Below are positions 44,901 to 52,233 of a DNA stretch of 64,000 nucleotides, piece by piece. A model generated the notes under the pieces. That model had not been told where the DNA came from. It worked only from the letters and a program-made list of their open reading frames with translations, and did not search any database. The DNA is from a virus: IMG/VR virus record IMGVR_UViG_3300030329_003436, positions 31,471 through 95,470 of that record. One strand, 5' to 3'. How positions within the stretch are numbered: the stretch's first letter is position 1; each line of letters opens with the position of its first letter. The position numbers and the translations under genes were made by a program.

Positions 44901-47613
44901 CCATCCCGGCTTGATGTCCTACATGGACATTGTACCCATAAGATGACCTATCATCACTCGATGAATAGCCAGCACGATACCCAACGACTACACTTTTGCT
45001 ATGACTATCTACTAATCCATGTCCAGCTTCATATCCTATAAAAACATTTTCGGAAGAGCCTGTAGTTAAGTTTTCTCCAGCATAAGAGCCTATGAGAATA
45101 TTTTTAGAACTATTGAGCAGAGAACTAAGACCGCCCGTGATTGCTGTCCCAGTATTATAGCCAATAGCTATATTGTCATCCGATGTAGTGACAGCATCAA
45201 GAGCAGTAGTTCCAATTGCGATGTTTCGTTCAGCCGTGCTTGTAGTGCTGGAAGGGTCATTACCAAGGTATATTGAGTCATTTTCTACCAAAGCGTCTGA
45301 AAGGCCAGTTATATTGCTAGCTCCTCCTGAAGAAGAAGCCTCCCAGTCAACAGTTCCATCTGCTTGTATGGTAAGAACATCACCATCGCTATGTCCGGCA
45401 GAAGTGACAATACCAACCGATCCAGTGCCTGTTCCTGCTATTATATCGCCAATAGCAATAGCGGATATATCGAGTTCCAGTCCGCCAACTTCGTGTTTAA
45501 GAACTCCATCTGAAGCAGTAAATGCGGTAATTGTCGTAGGATCAGTGGAGTTATCACCAACCACAATGACACCATCGCCTAAAACTGACATGGCTGTAAC
45601 AGCACCAGTTCCACTTCCTAAAAGAATGCCGCCATCAGTTAAAGTTGTAGCGCCAGTACCACCCTTTGCAACAGTAACGGTGTCTGACAGTGTAGAGCCA
45701 GCAGCAGTTATAGTTATGTTTGCAGTGCCATCAAAAGAAGTACCATTGATAGTTCTAGCAGTTTCCAAAGCCGTAGCCGTAGCTGCATTTCCGGTGGTAT
45801 CTTGATTAAGCGTGCCAATAACAAAGTCCAAAGTGCCATCACCATCTTCATAGGTGACTGCAATTCCGGTCTCTGTGTTTCCAGTTACCATGCCTCCTAC
45901 AATGTCTTGAACTTCTTCTGTGCTAAGTTGTGTATTAGTGTCAGTGGCGGCGATTGTAATAGTATCAGTTCCAGCGGCTGTTGTAATCGTTACATTAGAA
46001 CCAGCAGCAAGTGTTAAGGTATCTGTTGCAGAATCTGCCACAACATCATCTTGTCCTGAGACGGATATGGTTTTAAAGATGTTGTTATTGCTATTTAATA
46101 GGGTTGCGATACTGGTTAAGCCAGTTCCCCCGTTGGCTACTGGAAGGGTTCCTGTAACATCTGCCGTTAAATCTATTGCGTTTCTTGTTATTTCTTGGCC
46201 TGATATAGTTATATAATCAAGAGAGCCAGCAAGAGTAACATCTGTAGAATTGTCAGTGCCTGCTGCGTCTACGCCTAAATTAGTTCTAGCGTCAGCGGCG
46301 GTAGAAGCCCCAGTACCACCATCACCAACTGCAAGGGTAGAAATGCTTCCAGTAGTAATTTCTCCAGTAGAATCTACAACAAATAAATCAGTACCAGAAG
46401 AGTTTTGGATTTGTATTAAATTAGCCGAGTGGCTTGTTGGCATCTTTACAAAGATAGCTTCGTCCGCTGCATCTTTGGGGTAAATTTGTAGAGTCGCATC
46501 ACCAGCAGAATTACTGAAAAGATCATCAGCCATACCAATCGCAACGTGTTTTTCTGACATGTCTGCTTTGATGATAGTTCCATCGTTTGCTTCAGTATTA
46601 TCAGCAATATACAACATGCTGTCATCAGAGGTGTGTGCATAACCCGCCGTGTAACCAATGAAAATGTTCTTATCGCCTGTTGTTAGGCCATAGCCCGCTG
46701 ACGCACCAATAGCGGTATTATAGTTTTGTCCAGTGCTATCTGCTGTACCCTGTAGCGCATTTCTACCAACGGCGGTGTTGTATGATCCATCTAGAACACG
46801 TTGTAGGGCGTAGTCACCCAAGCCAATATTGTGACTACCGGTGGTAACTTTATCCAACGCAAAAGTTCCCATAGCAATGTTTGAATCGCCACTGGTAATA
46901 TCTCTTGCAGTATAATCACCTATAGCAATATTATAGGAATTTCCTGTTGTGCTAGTTCCATCAGAATTTCCCATCAACGAATACTGACCGAGGGCTATAT
47001 TACTAAAGCCATCATTTGCGTGTCTTTGGGACTCATAGCCAATCGCAATGTTGTTTGCACCGGTGGTTAATTCATTTAAAGCATAATATCCAAGTGCAAC
47101 ACTTTTATCAGCACTCGTTATTGACGCTAAGGCGCTATAACCAATTCCTACATTATTTTCAGCACTACTTAGAGTACCGGTACTCGGCGTTGAACCGGGA
47201 TTGTTAATAAGAAAGCTTCTTGAGAAGTCAGTGCCACCACATTTGACATCAGGAATATCATCTAGAGTAAAACTAGTAGTCCCATTGGCAACTAGATATA
47301 CAGCTTTACCAGCAGGATAGGTCGCAAAAACTGTGTGCGTACCGCTAGACAGTGTAATGGCGTCTGTGTCACCATTACTGTTTGCAAGAATGGTGGTACG
47401 GGCAAGAGTGTCGGGAGAAGCGTCGGTAACAGTACCTAAACCTACTTCCCACGCAGTGCCATTAGCATCTTCGATTGCGTAATAGGTAGTATTGGTGCTA
47501 CCCACTCCGGCAACAAAAGTTTGAAAGCCACTAACTGCACCGGCCAAGTTAATTGTGCCTGTACCGGTAGTAGTCGTGGTTTCTTTTACTCTGTCTTTAA
47601 CCACTAAAGCCAT
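41983..47613 (-). CDS. Very large fibre/adhesin with YadA-like head repeats (1,876 aa)
   Basis: Start ATG 47613 has GGAGG six bases upstream. Two blocks (about residues 155-350 and 790-965) contain repeats of NIAIGxxA/NTAVGRNAL type, as in the left-handed beta-roll of trimeric YadA-like adhesins (NIAMGTFALDKVTTGSHNIG). Elsewhere long units are duplicated: ISVSGQDDVVAD...TDTLTLAAGSNVTIT occurs twice, and KASFDLDHLFTLVGASADTD occurs twice with near identity. The C-terminus is a compact domain (GQRFMIRFEQDASSGPYTIA, then WDAV) common in marine phage fibres. Trimer formation and receptor binding are expected from the fold. This is the largest adhesin outside the tail-tip cluster. Confidence 0.87.
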   Translation of the reverse strand: MALVVKDRVKETTTTTGTGTINLAGAVSGFQTFVAGVGSTNTTYYAIEDANGTAWEVGLGTVTDASPDTLARTTILANSNGDTDAITLSSGTHTVFATYPAGKAVYLVANGTTSFTLDDIPDVKCGGTDFSRSFLINNPGSTPSTGTLSSAENNVGIGYSALASITSADKSVALGYYALNELTTGANNIAIGYESQRHANDGFSNIALGQYSLMGNSDGTSTTGNSYNIAIGDYTARDITSGDSNIAMGTFALDKVTTGSHNIGLGDYALQRVLDGSYNTAVGRNALQGTADSTGQNYNTAIGASAGYGLTTGDKNIFIGYTAGYAHTSDDSMLYIADNTEANDGTIIKADMSEKHVAIGMADDLFSNSAGDATLQIYPKDAADEAIFVKMPTSHSANLIQIQNSSGTDLFVVDSTGEITTGSISTLAVGDGGTGASTAADARTNLGVDAAGTDNSTDVTLAGSLDYITISGQEITRNAIDLTADVTGTLPVANGGTGLTSIATLLNSNNNIFKTISVSGQDDVVADSATDTLTLAAGSNVTITTAAGTDTITIAATDTNTQLSTEEVQDIVGGMVTGNTETGIAVTYEDGDGTLDFVIGTLNQDTTGNAATATALETARTINGTSFDGTANITITAAGSTLSDTVTVAKGGTGATTLTDGGILLGSGTGAVTAMSVLGDGVIVVGDNSTDPTTITAFTASDGVLKHEVGGLELDISAIAIGDIIAGTGTGSVGIVTSAGHSDGDVLTIQADGTVDWEASSSGGASNITGLSDALVENDSIYLGNDPSSTTSTAERNIAIGTTALDAVTTSDDNIAIGYNTGTAITGGLSSLLNSSKNILIGSYAGENLTTGSSENVFIGYEAGHGLVDSHSKSVVVGYRAGYSSSDDRSSYGYNVHVGHQAGMEANNQYTVHIGPQAGEWNAGNGAVAIGDAALKGSSGTPISTTDTVAIGAGAGSSSTGDKCVYLGHNAGASNTSDKMLFIGWDSPSSSETIIKADMENKHVAVGVADSLTVSAGSPTFQVYTQDAADPAFYAKMAGSHSGNLIEIENNSGTDIFVVNSSGQVSTGTWQGTAIAQAYIANDAINGDKIADDVVDSEHYVAGSIDEEHLNATNSPTDNYLLSYDDSSGGFTWVAAGSGGEANEFSFKTISVSGQDDVVADTTTDTLTLAAGSNVTITTTAASDTVTIAATDTNTMGSGFTVSATTDSNATTITQGDDLMFAAGTGITCETTADGTVTISSTVTDTNTTYTAGDGLGLSGTEFSADLKANGGLVIESTEIAVDLGASSITGTLAIGDGGTGATSASAARTALGVDAAGTDNSTDVTLVTTSHDYLSISSQAITLGQIDIGDDTNLTAGTNISLSGDTLNVDDAFLVNDADDTTTGTITAGGFTTAGTLTVDSVGITAIQTASESFADNDTSLMTSAAIDDRINAAVASEDTLAELNDTNISSAAAGHLIIYDNTASVWDNAALTAGSNISITNGDGSITIAATDTNTTYTKASFDLDHLFTLVGASADTDENLGTFTGSTISDSRTIKQALQDLETELETKGVGDMTGVDLTGGTGISIDSETNTGSGAYSSTITCNLEGTELASTGETGTSKFLRVDGDGTCSWQVPPDTDTTYTKASFDLDHLFTLVGASADTDEHLGTFTGSTIADNQTIKAAIQAVETAVETKGATAGSSSIVTVGALDAGSITSGFGTIATGDTISGTTITASTALKTALIEYTDGDDAITIHDGGSISMAKAVYHPIANAEAEPEDATVNIDLRKANYFDVELNANVTDIDFTHGKVGQRFMIRFEQDASSGPYTIAWDAVTMDFDGGGSAVAVTISWPGGTAPTMTATDDKADTYGFIIRAEGHMDGFVIGQNMPVNDN

Positions 47614-47625
47614 ATCGACCTCCGA

Positions 47626-47925
47626 TTAGGAAGGATCGGTGATAGCAATATCTATAGCTTCAATAGCTGCAACCCTAGCTGCTTCTGCTGCCTGTTTTGA
47701 TTCCCAAGCTTTGACGTTATTAATGAGAAAGTCTCTCACTACACCGTTGGCAAATTCACCAATAGTTACAGGATTGGCGATGGTTTTTGGGTTGTCATCT
47801 CCTTCGGGAAGAGACGTATCAAAATCAGGATTTTCTACAGTTGGGCTGTATCCATATTGATTGGCTATAGCGTTAATCACACGATCTAAATGTTCATCTG
47901 GAATTTCTACACAGTGTTGGGCCAT
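47626..47925 (-). CDS. Small virion-associated protein (99 aa)
   Basis: The product begins MAQHCVEIPDEHLDRVINAI, followed by ANQYGYSP. It is a helix-turn style found in many phages as a short protein next to fibre genes, of unknown exact role. The C-terminal half is helical and Ala-rich (SKQAAEAARVAAIEAIDIAI). It lies between the 142-residue virion protein and the large fibre gene with 11-12-base gaps. It may be a fibre-assembly or connector component; this rests on context. Confidence 0.6.
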   Translation of the reverse strand: MAQHCVEIPDEHLDRVINAIANQYGYSPTVENPDFDTSLPEGDDNPKTIANPVTIGEFANGVVRDFLINNVKAWESKQAAEAARVAAIEAIDIAITDPS

Positions 47926-47936
47926 TATAAAATTCC

Positions 47937-48365
47937 CTATGCGAAGGTGATATCTAGATCATTGGCGTTAAACTTAAAGACATCGCCATCTTTAACGTCT
48001 CTAGGTGTAGTTAATGCTCCGTGCATTAGAATGTTTCCGCCACTAGCAGCATCTGCAATAAACACGCCAGAAACCATTCCCCAGTCAGCAGTCGCGGTGG
48101 GGAAAGTGATAGCGGTGTTATTGTCGATAACGCCTGAAGTACCAACGGCATGAGCATCCCGCCAGTCCGTATGTTGAACTCTAGCATACGCACCGCCAGT
48201 AAGTTCTTTTCCACCGGCTGGGGTTGTTTTGGAAGTTTCTAGAACACCTGCTTCATAAAAAGCAATCAGACCAACATAAATGCTGGTTCCGGGGGTAGTA
48301 AAAGCTTGGTTTCTAAAAACATGATGTATAAGTTTATTTTCTAAATATTCAGTAAGAGCCGACAT
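47937..48365 (-). CDS. Phage virion protein of the 'YLENKLxxHVFRNxxFTxP' family (142 aa)
   Basis: Start ATG 48365 has AGGAGA six bases upstream. The N-terminus SALTEYLENKLIHHVFRNQA, then FTTPGTSIYVGLIAF, is a pattern I recognise from a widespread small structural protein in marine and other phages, usually annotated as a virion or tail-fibre protein. The remainder is a beta sandwich (GGAYARVQHTDWRDA, ADWGMVSGVFIADAASGG). Located in the fibre cluster just downstream of the capsid terminator. Probably a capsid- or fibre-associated protein. Confidence 0.7.
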   Translation of the reverse strand: MSALTEYLENKLIHHVFRNQAFTTPGTSIYVGLIAFYEAGVLETSKTTPAGGKELTGGAYARVQHTDWRDAHAVGTSGVIDNNTAITFPTATADWGMVSGVFIADAASGGNILMHGALTTPRDVKDGDVFKFNANDLDITFA

Positions 48366-48377
48366 GTCTGTCTCCTG

Positions 48378-48992
48378 TTAAAATGAACTCAGTTCTGATC
48401 TGCGCCAAAGGTTGGTATCAACACAAACATAAAGGTAGTCATTAGAACCTTTTACAAATACTACTTCACCTTTGACGCATGATGGGGCAGCACTAACTCC
48501 ACCGGTAAAGTCTGTTTTTGTAACGTTATCTAATCCTTCTGTAATAGTAGTATTACCCGGAGTTCCAGTACTAGCTTGGGTAAGAGTCAATACGCCAGAA
48601 CCGCTGTCCGAAACTGTAATAGTTCCATTGTGACCATTGCCAGCCTCAATGCAAGCTTTTAGCGACGTTGCTGCTGCGTCTTTTGTTCCACTCACATTAA
48701 AATGACCAAAGGTTGTGTCTTCACCTGCGGTTTTTGCCGTGTACGTTTTTTCTGTACCAGAAGCGTCTGTAATAGCAATTGTTTGGTTATTATCGGGTAA
48801 ACCACTAAAGGTAATAGTGGCAGATGCATATGCACCCGCAGCGGTTGGAGCAGTAGAATCCCATAAAACAAGAGAATCAGCATAATCTGTAAATACACTT
48901 CTTATGTCTTCTGGACTAATTTCTGCATTAGTATTATCTGGCAATAAAGTAGTAAGCTGACTAGCCAATTCTGTTTTGGTTCTTTTTGTCAT
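48378..48992 (-). CDS. Short fibre protein sharing an attachment module with the S74 fibre (204 aa)
   Basis: Residues 7-40 (ELASQLTTLLPDNTNAEISP, EDIRSVFTDYADSL) resemble the N-terminus of the 746-residue S74 fibre, suggesting a shared virion-binding module. The rest is a beta-rich Thr/Gly domain (ATITFSGLPDNNQTIAITDA and GTITVSDSGSGVLTLTQAST) ending in a small domain YLYVCVDTNLWRRSEL. It is the first gene after the capsid terminator and the motif at 49030-49041, so it probably opens the fibre transcript. Confidence 0.65.
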   Translation of the reverse strand: MTKRTKTELASQLTTLLPDNTNAEISPEDIRSVFTDYADSLVLWDSTAPTAAGAYASATITFSGLPDNNQTIAITDASGTEKTYTAKTAGEDTTFGHFNVSGTKDAAATSLKACIEAGNGHNGTITVSDSGSGVLTLTQASTGTPGNTTITEGLDNVTKTDFTGGVSAAPSCVKGEVVFVKGSNDYLYVCVDTNLWRRSELSSF

Positions 48993-49029
48993 TTGTGCAT
49001 AATCCTATTGCAATACAATTGTACGTATT

Positions 49030-49041
49030 ATTATACACCAT
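49030..49041 (-). promoter_or_regulatory. Leftward promoter-like motif opening the fibre transcript
   Basis: The minus strand reads ATGGTGTATAAT (11 of 12 matches to the motif) immediately after the capsid terminator and 38 bases before the first fibre gene. A terminator followed directly by this motif is strong positional evidence that it starts a new transcript. Confidence 0.6.
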
Positions 49042-49043
49042 AT

Positions 49044-49079
49044 AAAAAAAACCGCCCCCAAAAATTAATTTGAGAGCGG
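49044..49079 (-). terminator. Rho-independent terminator after the major capsid gene
   Basis: On the minus strand CCGCTCTCAAA pairs with TTTGGGGGCGG (two G-T wobbles) around a six-base loop, followed by eight T's. It lies 31 bases after the capsid stop. This is the clearest terminator in the window and would limit capsid-level transcription of the fibre genes. Confidence 0.88.
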
Positions 49080-49109
49080 CTTTTTAGAGGTTATGAACCT
49101 ACTTACCGA

Positions 49110-50117
49110 TTAGAAGGAGCCAAGGAGGATTCTTCGGTTATCGAGTACAGCAAATCCAATTTCAGCCCAGCCGTAGAAACCGGCTCGTTGATGGCGATGA
49201 AGAGCATCGTCTTCAAAGATCTGAACATCCTGCTTGATAGGCATAATAAAGCTATCGTTAGCAGAGAGGTCCAAGCCAACTACAAGCTCAGAATCGCTGG
49301 AAGCGAGACCACCGAGAAGTTGATCAGTGAAGAACCTCTGGTACTCTTGGCCTTCGCCAATTTCGTCCATGTCGTGAAGATTAACACCAAACACGCGAGT
49401 GATAGCAGCGCCATCGTCTCCGGCTTGATAAATCTCACGGCGGGTTACTTCGTCAACTTGATCAATACCCCAGTTGCGGATGTCCTCAAGGGCTTCCGGC
49501 GAGAGGTAAATGTCAGTCAAGCGACCACGATTCAATGAACCTGAGTTACCGCCACCATTTCGGCGCATAACCGTCTTCATTAGAGAAACGAGACGTTTGG
49601 TGAACTGACCCTGAGCAGCGTCGGCATCGTAGACCAAAATATTTCGGTCAACGCCAGCAGCCAGCAAGGTGTGCCAACCATCATCGTTCATCTTCTTAAC
49701 AAAACCGGCTTCGAGAACCTGCATTGCGCGACCAACAACATCCCAGCGAGCTTCGCGGGCATATCGCAGAAGGTAGTCAATCGAAGATGCTACGCTATAG
49801 GTCGGAACCATGACGTAATCGCCTTCGACCGCTCGTTCTGGAATACGACCGTGGCCGGGGTTGGTATAAGCAACATGCTCATTCTCAGTACCGGGGGCGA
49901 GAAGATCAAGCGGGAACTCAGCAGCAGTTCCGGGTTCCATGTTAATCTTTTCAAAAATACCATCTAAAACATCACCAACCAAAACACCCTTGCGAAGGGG
50001 AGTTTCTAGGGCCACGGCTAGTTCGTGTTGAGCAACGAGAGCTTCGTTCTTGTCAACACTACCGGAGCGTTTGATGAGTTCGATAAAATGATCATCAGGT
50101 CGAGTCATTCTACTCAT
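49110..50117 (-). CDS. Major capsid protein (335 aa)
   Basis: Start ATG 50117 has AAGGAG nine bases upstream. The size, position (after scaffold and decoration protein) and sequence fit an HK97-fold major capsid protein: a helical N-arm (NEALVAQHELAVALETPLRK), ITRVFGVNLHDMDEIGEG in the middle and a C-terminal beta part FYGWAEIGFAVLDNRRILLG. Unlike HK97 there is no in-frame protease or long delta domain; scaffolding comes from a separate gene upstream. Codon use looks more even and GC-richer than in neighbouring fibre genes, as expected for an abundant product. A strong terminator follows. Confidence 0.87.
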   Translation of the reverse strand: MSRMTRPDDHFIELIKRSGSVDKNEALVAQHELAVALETPLRKGVLVGDVLDGIFEKINMEPGTAAEFPLDLLAPGTENEHVAYTNPGHGRIPERAVEGDYVMVPTYSVASSIDYLLRYAREARWDVVGRAMQVLEAGFVKKMNDDGWHTLLAAGVDRNILVYDADAAQGQFTKRLVSLMKTVMRRNGGGNSGSLNRGRLTDIYLSPEALEDIRNWGIDQVDEVTRREIYQAGDDGAAITRVFGVNLHDMDEIGEGQEYQRFFTDQLLGGLASSDSELVVGLDLSANDSFIMPIKQDVQIFEDDALHRHQRAGFYGWAEIGFAVLDNRRILLGSF

Positions 50118-50146
50118 TATTCTATTCTCCTTAGAAAGGGTTAATA

Positions 50147-50653
50147 TTAAGCGTCAGCAGCAGCAGCGGCGGCTACGTTCTGCGGCATTGGCAAGTTGAC
50201 TTCAACCTTAGCATAGCCGTCTTCATCCTTGGTGGACATAAAACGACCAACAGCGTTGTACTTACCATCAGCCACGGAGCCTGCTACAGCAAACTTACCA
50301 GTGTCTGCATCATCAAGATATGCAAGAGCGCCAGCAGTAGGCGTTCCTTCAATCTGATCTGTTACGATATAACCCTTCTTCAGGAGGGTAACTTTCCCGC
50401 CTTTCTGGACTTCATCTTTATGCCAGTTAATATGCTGGCGAGTGAGGTCGATATCAACCACATCATTGAGCAAAACGCCAACTGGAATCGTGGACGCAGT
50501 TGCAGCAGCAACCGTTACCAACGCGCCAGCTTGATCCATTGCAGCCCCAGAACCAACGGTACTGAGAACAACAATCTGACCCTTTTCGGCAGTTTCGTTC
50601 ATGAAAAACGAAATATCGACATCGAGTTCATGTCTATCAGCTTTTAAAGCCAT
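50147..50653 (-). CDS. Head decoration-like protein (168 aa)
   Basis: Start ATG 50653 follows GAGGAGAATAGAAA, an excellent ribosome site. The product is a beta-rich domain with central Ala-rich segment (TVAAATASTIPVGVLLNDVV) and GGKVTLLKKGYIVTDQIEGT, ending in an alanine-rich tail. This is the pattern of small capsid-stabilising/decoration proteins encoded just before the major capsid gene. The name rests on position, size and fold style rather than a certain family match. Confidence 0.7.
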   Translation of the reverse strand: MALKADRHELDVDISFFMNETAEKGQIVVLSTVGSGAAMDQAGALVTVAAATASTIPVGVLLNDVVDIDLTRQHINWHKDEVQKGGKVTLLKKGYIVTDQIEGTPTAGALAYLDDADTGKFAVAGSVADGKYNAVGRFMSTKDEDGYAKVEVNLPMPQNVAAAAAADA

Positions 50654-50684
50654 TTTCTATTCTCCTCGTATTGAGATTAATTGT

Positions 50685-51377
50685 TTAGTCTTGAAGGCTA
50701 GCCGTTGTACGAAGAACGTTTGACTCCAACCAGTCACTAGCGCTTGTGCGAGCTTCCGCTACGCTATCGTCACCAGCATCAGTCAAAGCAGCTTCTGCTT
50801 CTTCTTCAACTTCTTCCAAGATTTCTGCTTCAGCTTCAACCTCAGCTTCGTCTTGTTCTTCAGCCTCTACTTCGGTTTCTTCAGAAGACTTAGCATCTTC
50901 TTTTTCTTCATCTTCCTCTTCGTCATCTTTCTTCGGAGGGAAGTTGGCCTTCTTTTTCATGTAGCCAGCAAACTCTTCAAAAAGTTCGTCACTTACTTCA
51001 GCGAACTTCTCTAAAGCAGCTTCTACATCTTCGTCTTCAAGACCTGCCTCTGCCAGCAAAACCTTACGTGCTTCACGCTTTGCTTCAGCTTCATGAGCTT
51101 CAACTTTAGCATTGATTTCAGCAAGTTCTTCCTTAGCTTGAGCAAGAGATGCCTCTAGCTCAGTCACTTGAGCTTTAGAGGCTTCAATGGCTTCGTTAAG
51201 CTCTACAATTTTAGAATCTTTTTCGGCTACAGTAGCTTCAAAAGCTTCAATCTTTGTGTTAAATTCTTCATCTTTTTGGGATGAAATTTCGGCCTTAAGA
51301 GACTCTTCAGCAGCCTTGGCTTCGGCCAATTGAGCTTTAAGTTCTTGGACCTGAGTTTCTAGTGTCAAATCTGACAT
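50685..51377 (-). CDS. Nested in-frame scaffold protein (internal start; 230 aa)
   Basis: Inside the protease/scaffold gene, ATG 51377 (MSDLTLETQVQELKAQL) is preceded by AAGGGAGAATCAA. The GGGAGAAT core resembles the ribosome sites of the decoration and capsid genes (GGAGAATAGAAA). It is in frame (267 codons after the main start) and begins exactly where coiled-coil scaffold sequence starts. The product would be an acidic, Glu/Ala-rich scaffold (EEDEEKEDAKSSEETEVEAE) ending in the C-terminal helix that usually binds capsid. It parallels lambda C/Nu3 and similar nested scaffolds. Confidence 0.65.
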   Translation of the reverse strand: MSDLTLETQVQELKAQLAEAKAAEESLKAEISSQKDEEFNTKIEAFEATVAEKDSKIVELNEAIEASKAQVTELEASLAQAKEELAEINAKVEAHEAEAKREARKVLLAEAGLEDEDVEAALEKFAEVSDELFEEFAGYMKKKANFPPKKDDEEEDEEKEDAKSSEETEVEAEEQDEAEVEAEAEILEEVEEEAEAALTDAGDDSVAEARTSASDWLESNVLRTTASLQD

Positions 51378-52178
51378 TTGATTCTCCCTTAAACTAGAAT
51401 GAGTAATCGCGAATATCTCACTCGTTCGGAAAGGATCTGAATCAGTAATAATCACGCTTCTAGGATTGGCGGGTTTACTGACAAGACCTTTACCAGAAAA
51501 AGTTATGTTACGTAATAATCTACCTATCTTGTGTCCTTCATATTCTCCCTGTCCTCCGTAAGCTCTTAAATACTTAGTTAAAAAAGCGGACTCTTCATTT
51601 CTGGCAATCGTCTTGTGCTGACCTTCAGGATCAACAACAGCATAATCAAAGCCAGCAAAAAGTGCTTCCATGCTGACAAACCATTCGTCAGACTCAATTT
51701 GATCAATTATCTTTGCCATCCTAGCCTTAAGCTTTGGATTGGTCCAACTGTTATATAGAACAGCACTAGTGATAATATCAAACTGGCCGTCAGATAGTTG
51801 GTTTAAGTCTTTTACTTCATTACCACTTCTATCGAGAACAACGTTACCGGTTATATGACCAATAATGTCCGTCTCATCATGCATAAAATTGAACTGCTTA
51901 TCTTCGGGCGTATCTTTAGCAGCCCAAGTTTCCTGAGCATCAAAAACGTCGTCGTTCTTATTCCATCCTGTAGATACTAAAACAGAGTTTATATAGTAAA
52001 GATCCATTTGATCTTTATTTTCGGCTTCTGTTTTAAGAGCAATAATCTTAGCTTGCTCTTCTTCTGTTCTCGTCGGTATAAAAGATCTAACTGGAGCCAC
52101 GTATGCACAACTTGCACTGGCCTTGATAGATTCTTCTAAACCGGCTTCTATTTCAGCTTTATAGATTGGAATATTCAT
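50685..52178 (-). CDS. Prohead protease-scaffold fusion (497 aa)
   Basis: I chose ATG 52178 (MNIPIYKAEIEAG) because GAGG lies eight bases upstream; the open frame extends to 52223 but the extra residues are hydrophobic and atypical. The N-terminal ~250 residues look like a prohead maturation protease: FNFMHDETDIIGHITGNVVL places a His-Asp in the usual early position, and FSGKGLVSKPANPRSVIITD resembles the late conserved part. From about residue 268 the protein is coiled-coil scaffold with an acidic tail. A nested start probably makes the scaffold alone. Protease identity is by layout and order between portal and decoration gene. Confidence 0.75.
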   Translation of the reverse strand: MNIPIYKAEIEAGLEESIKASASCAYVAPVRSFIPTRTEEEQAKIIALKTEAENKDQMDLYYINSVLVSTGWNKNDDVFDAQETWAAKDTPEDKQFNFMHDETDIIGHITGNVVLDRSGNEVKDLNQLSDGQFDIITSAVLYNSWTNPKLKARMAKIIDQIESDEWFVSMEALFAGFDYAVVDPEGQHKTIARNEESAFLTKYLRAYGGQGEYEGHKIGRLLRNITFSGKGLVSKPANPRSVIITDSDPFRTSEIFAITHSSLRENQMSDLTLETQVQELKAQLAEAKAAEESLKAEISSQKDEEFNTKIEAFEATVAEKDSKIVELNEAIEASKAQVTELEASLAQAKEELAEINAKVEAHEAEAKREARKVLLAEAGLEDEDVEAALEKFAEVSDELFEEFAGYMKKKANFPPKKDDEEEDEEKEDAKSSEETEVEAEEQDEAEVEAEAEILEEVEEEAEAALTDAGDDSVAEARTSASDWLESNVLRTTASLQD

Positions 52179-52194
52179 AAAGTACCTCACAAAG

Positions 52195-52206
52195 AATATA
52201 CACCAT
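52195..52206 (-). promoter_or_regulatory. Leftward promoter-like motif upstream of the protease-scaffold gene
   Basis: The minus strand reads ATGGTGTATATT (10 of 12 matches). It ends only 17 bases before the start codon, so a transcript starting about seven bases downstream would have a very short leader containing the ribosome site. That spacing is unusual; the site may be a shared regulatory motif rather than the only promoter. Confidence 0.4.
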
Positions 52207-52233
52207 AAAACAAAATAAATCAAAAAAATACCA

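Noticed and set aside
41983-47613. CRISPR array or tandem DNA repeat
   Set aside because: The repeats are protein-coding, of uneven length and imperfect, as expected for fibre beta-roll repeats; there are no uniform spacers.
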